Origin: Terriglobales bacterium | GTDB lineage: Bacteria; Acidobacteriota; Terriglobia; Bryobacterales; Bryobacteraceae | Length of the DNA stretch: 42,510 nucleotides | Direction: 5' to 3' | NCBI GenBank assembly: GCA_021372245.1 | Contig: JAJFUV010000319.1 | Span: 1-42,510, forward strand | In this document: positions 41,156-42,510 of the stretch, piece by piece | Position numbering within the stretch: position 1 is the first letter of the stretch | Layout: each line of letters begins with the position of its first letter | Translations under genes and position numbers: made by a program | Notes under the pieces: generated by a model | What the model saw: the letters and a program-made list of their open reading frames with translations, nothing else | Databases searched by the model: none | Told to the model about the DNA's origin: nothing

Positions 41156-41959
41156 ATGCCAAGAGCAACCGTACGCGAACCATTGATCACCCTTACCACG
41201 GACTTCGGCTTGGACGATCATTTCGTCGGCACGATGAAGGGCGTGATTCTGTCGATTGCGCCACGGGCGCGCATCGTGGACATCACTCACGCGGTGAAGC
41301 CTTTCGAGATCGCTGAGGGCGGCTTCCTGCTGGCCGCGGCAGTTCTTTACTTCCCGCCGAAGACGGTGCACGTGGCGGTGGTGGATCCCGGCGTGGGCAC
41401 GTCGAGGCGACCGCTCGTGGTTGAATCCGGCGGCCAGTACTTTGTGGCGCCGGACAACGGTCTGCTGTCCATGATCTACGAGCGCGCCAAGTGCACCGTT
41501 CGGGCGGTCACCGCGAGCCGGTACATGCTGGAGCGTGTCAGTGCGACTTTCCACGGACGCGACGTTTTTGCGCCGGTGGCGGCGCACCTGGCCATGGGCA
41601 CGCCTACGGCGCGCTTCGGCAAGCGCATCGACGACTACCTGCGGCGTGACTTCCACAGGCCCGTGCACACGGGCAAGCGCATCTGGACCGGAGCCATCCT
41701 CCACATCGATCACTTCGGCAACATCGTGACCAACTTCCACGCCGGAGAGTTCGCACAACTCGCCGAACGCCCCTTCGCCATGAATGTAGGATTCGAGTGC
41801 ACTACGCGGTTGGCGGCGACATATGCCGATCTCGCGCCCGGCGAATTGGCGCTGGTCGCGGGCAGCACCGGTTACTACGAGATCGTTTACAACCAGGCCT
41901 CCGCAGCAGAGAAACTCGGCGTGGGCGTGGGAGCGCCGGTGGAACTGACCGTGAGCTAG
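41156..41959 (+). CDS. SAM hydroxide adenosyltransferase (DUF62, fluorinase-like family)
   Basis: 267 residues, cytosolic. The family converts S-adenosylmethionine and water to adenosine and methionine. The N-terminal motif 'ITLTTDFGLDDHFVGTMKGVI' (in parts: LTTDFGLDDHFVG) and 'VDITHAVKPFEI' bind SAM. The Asp-Arg-His set that activates water corresponds to Asp77 and Arg84/85 in 'VVDPGVGTSRRPLVVE' and His133 in 'TFHGRDVFAP'. 'FGNIVTNF' near 190 begins the C-terminal barrel. The halogenase-specific insertion of FlA/SalL is absent. Its physiological purpose is unsettled (SAM turnover or methionine recycling). It ends 4 bases from the convergent permease gene. Confidence 0.93.
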   Translation: MPRATVREPLITLTTDFGLDDHFVGTMKGVILSIAPRARIVDITHAVKPFEIAEGGFLLAAAVLYFPPKTVHVAVVDPGVGTSRRPLVVESGGQYFVAPDNGLLSMIYERAKCTVRAVTASRYMLERVSATFHGRDVFAPVAAHLAMGTPTARFGKRIDDYLRRDFHRPVHTGKRIWTGAILHIDHFGNIVTNFHAGEFAQLAERPFAMNVGFECTTRLAATYADLAPGELALVAGSTGYYEIVYNQASAAEKLGVGVGAPVELTVS

Positions 41960-41963
41960 CCGC

Positions 41964-42510
41964 TCACTCGTAACGCAGCGCTTCGACCGGGTCCAGGCGC
42001 GAGGCTTTCACAGCCGGCCATGTGCCGAAGAACAGGCCTACCAGCACGGACACGGAGAAACCCGCGACCACGGCCCAGGCCGGCACTTCCGAGGGTAGGC
42101 TGGGGACCAGCGCACTCACCAGGAACGTCACCGCGATGGCGAAGATTAGCCCGAGCGCGCCACCTGCGCCGGTAAGGGCGACGGCCTCGATGAGAAACTG
42201 GGCCACAATGTCGCCACGCCGCGCGCCAATAGCCTTGCGGACGCCGATTTCCCGGGTGCGCTCGGTGACGCTCACGAGCATGATGTTCATTACACCGATG
42301 CCGCCCACCAGCAGGCCAAGCGCGGAAATGGCGATCGACACCAACACGACCATGCCTGTCACGGAGTCGAACTGCTTGATGATCTGGTCCGCTGTCGACA
42401 CGTTGAAATCGTTCTCTTCGCCCGCGGGCGTGCGCCGGACGCGGCGCAGAATGTTTTCGATCTCTTCGTAGGCCTGTTGGCGCAAGCCGGATCGGGCTTT
42501 GGCTGTGATG
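41964..42510 (-). CDS. MacB-type ABC permease (FtsX domain), C-terminal part
   Basis: The frame stays open to the window edge, so only the C-terminal 181 or so codons are seen. The transmembrane block contains 'GMVVLVSIAISALGLLVGGIGVMNIMLVSV' in parts (LLVGGIGVMNIMLVSV), 'TERTREIGVRKAIGARRGDI' (in parts: REIGVRKAIGAR) and the C-terminal signature 'GTWPAVKASRLDPVEALRYE'. These are specific to the MacB/FtsX core. The partial protein is consistent with a macrolide/peptide efflux or lipoprotein-release type exporter; the ATPase, if present, lies outside. The stop is 4 bases from the end of the SAM hydrolase gene. Confidence 0.92.
   Translation of the reverse strand, partial: ITAKARSGLRQQAYEEIENILRRVRRTPAGEENDFNVSTADQIIKQFDSVTGMVVLVSIAISALGLLVGGIGVMNIMLVSVTERTREIGVRKAIGARRGDIVAQFLIEAVALTGAGGALGLIFAIAVTFLVSALVPSLPSEVPAWAVVAGFSVSVLVGLFFGTWPAVKASRLDPVEALRYE

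Overview
The window is a high-GC bacterial chromosome segment, most consistent with an Acidobacteriota member of the Bryobacterales/Solibacter type. This placement is inference. It rests on many exported carbohydrate-active and sialidase-like proteins with RR-containing leaders, a MacB-type permease, ABC-2 exporters, an exported RraA-like protein and lone metabolic enzymes in short overlapping gene strings. No rRNA, complete tRNA, CRISPR array, transposase or integrase was found. One core line (33061-33120) counts to 68% GC, and one line of the 27-30 kb region (28861-28920) counts to 50%.

Layout. 1-4.24 kb (minus): a secreted protein (cut by the window edge), a Nudix hydrolase, a secreted S9-like hydrolase, a secreted clan GH-A glycosidase and an M20 dipeptidase. 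4.28-9.09 kb (plus): a DUF255 thioredoxin-fold protein and thiol peroxidase Tpx, a hairpin, then a three-gene membrane redox module (CcdA/TauE-like thiol transporter, NapH/CcoG-like polyferredoxin, small anchored protein). 9.09-10.15 kb (minus): a frameshifted sialidase pseudogene. 10.37-18.26 kb (plus): a GH29-like enzyme, a 589-residue exported glycosidase-like protein of unknown family, an HU/IHF protein behind a clear promoter, a site-2 protease, two glycosyltransferases, prepilin peptidase and an exported sialidase-like protein. 18.26-21.28 kb (minus): a GNAT protein, a sugar isomerase/epimerase and a Gfo/Idh/MocA oxidoreductase.

21.35-27.01 kb (minus) is a cobalamin uptake operon. A B12 riboswitch leads into a TonB-dependent receptor, BtuF, BtuD and BtuC, followed by a phosphatase of the CobC type. 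Every junction overlaps or is separated by one base.

27.1-30.15 kb is a lower-GC island. It holds a tandem 13-mer, a terminator, three uncharacterised plus-strand proteins and a DUF4062 (TIR-like) protein whose frame is interrupted by an in-frame TAG at codon 17. It ends at the 3' half of a tRNA-Leu(GAG) gene, still followed by its terminator hairpin. This is the usual signature of site-specific integration, but the integrase and the intact tRNA copy are not visible here.

30.26-42.51 kb returns to core genes: an exported RraA-like protein, an overlapping clpB-lon pair, a lipoprotein with an ABC-2 exporter, a cysteine desulfurase-mnmA pair (tRNA 2-thiouridine synthesis), a SAM hydrolase (DUF62) and the C-terminal part of a MacB-type permease. 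The best candidates for undescribed biology are the DUF4062 island, the Tpx/CcdA-like/polyferredoxin module and the 589-residue glycosidase-like protein beside the GH29 gene.
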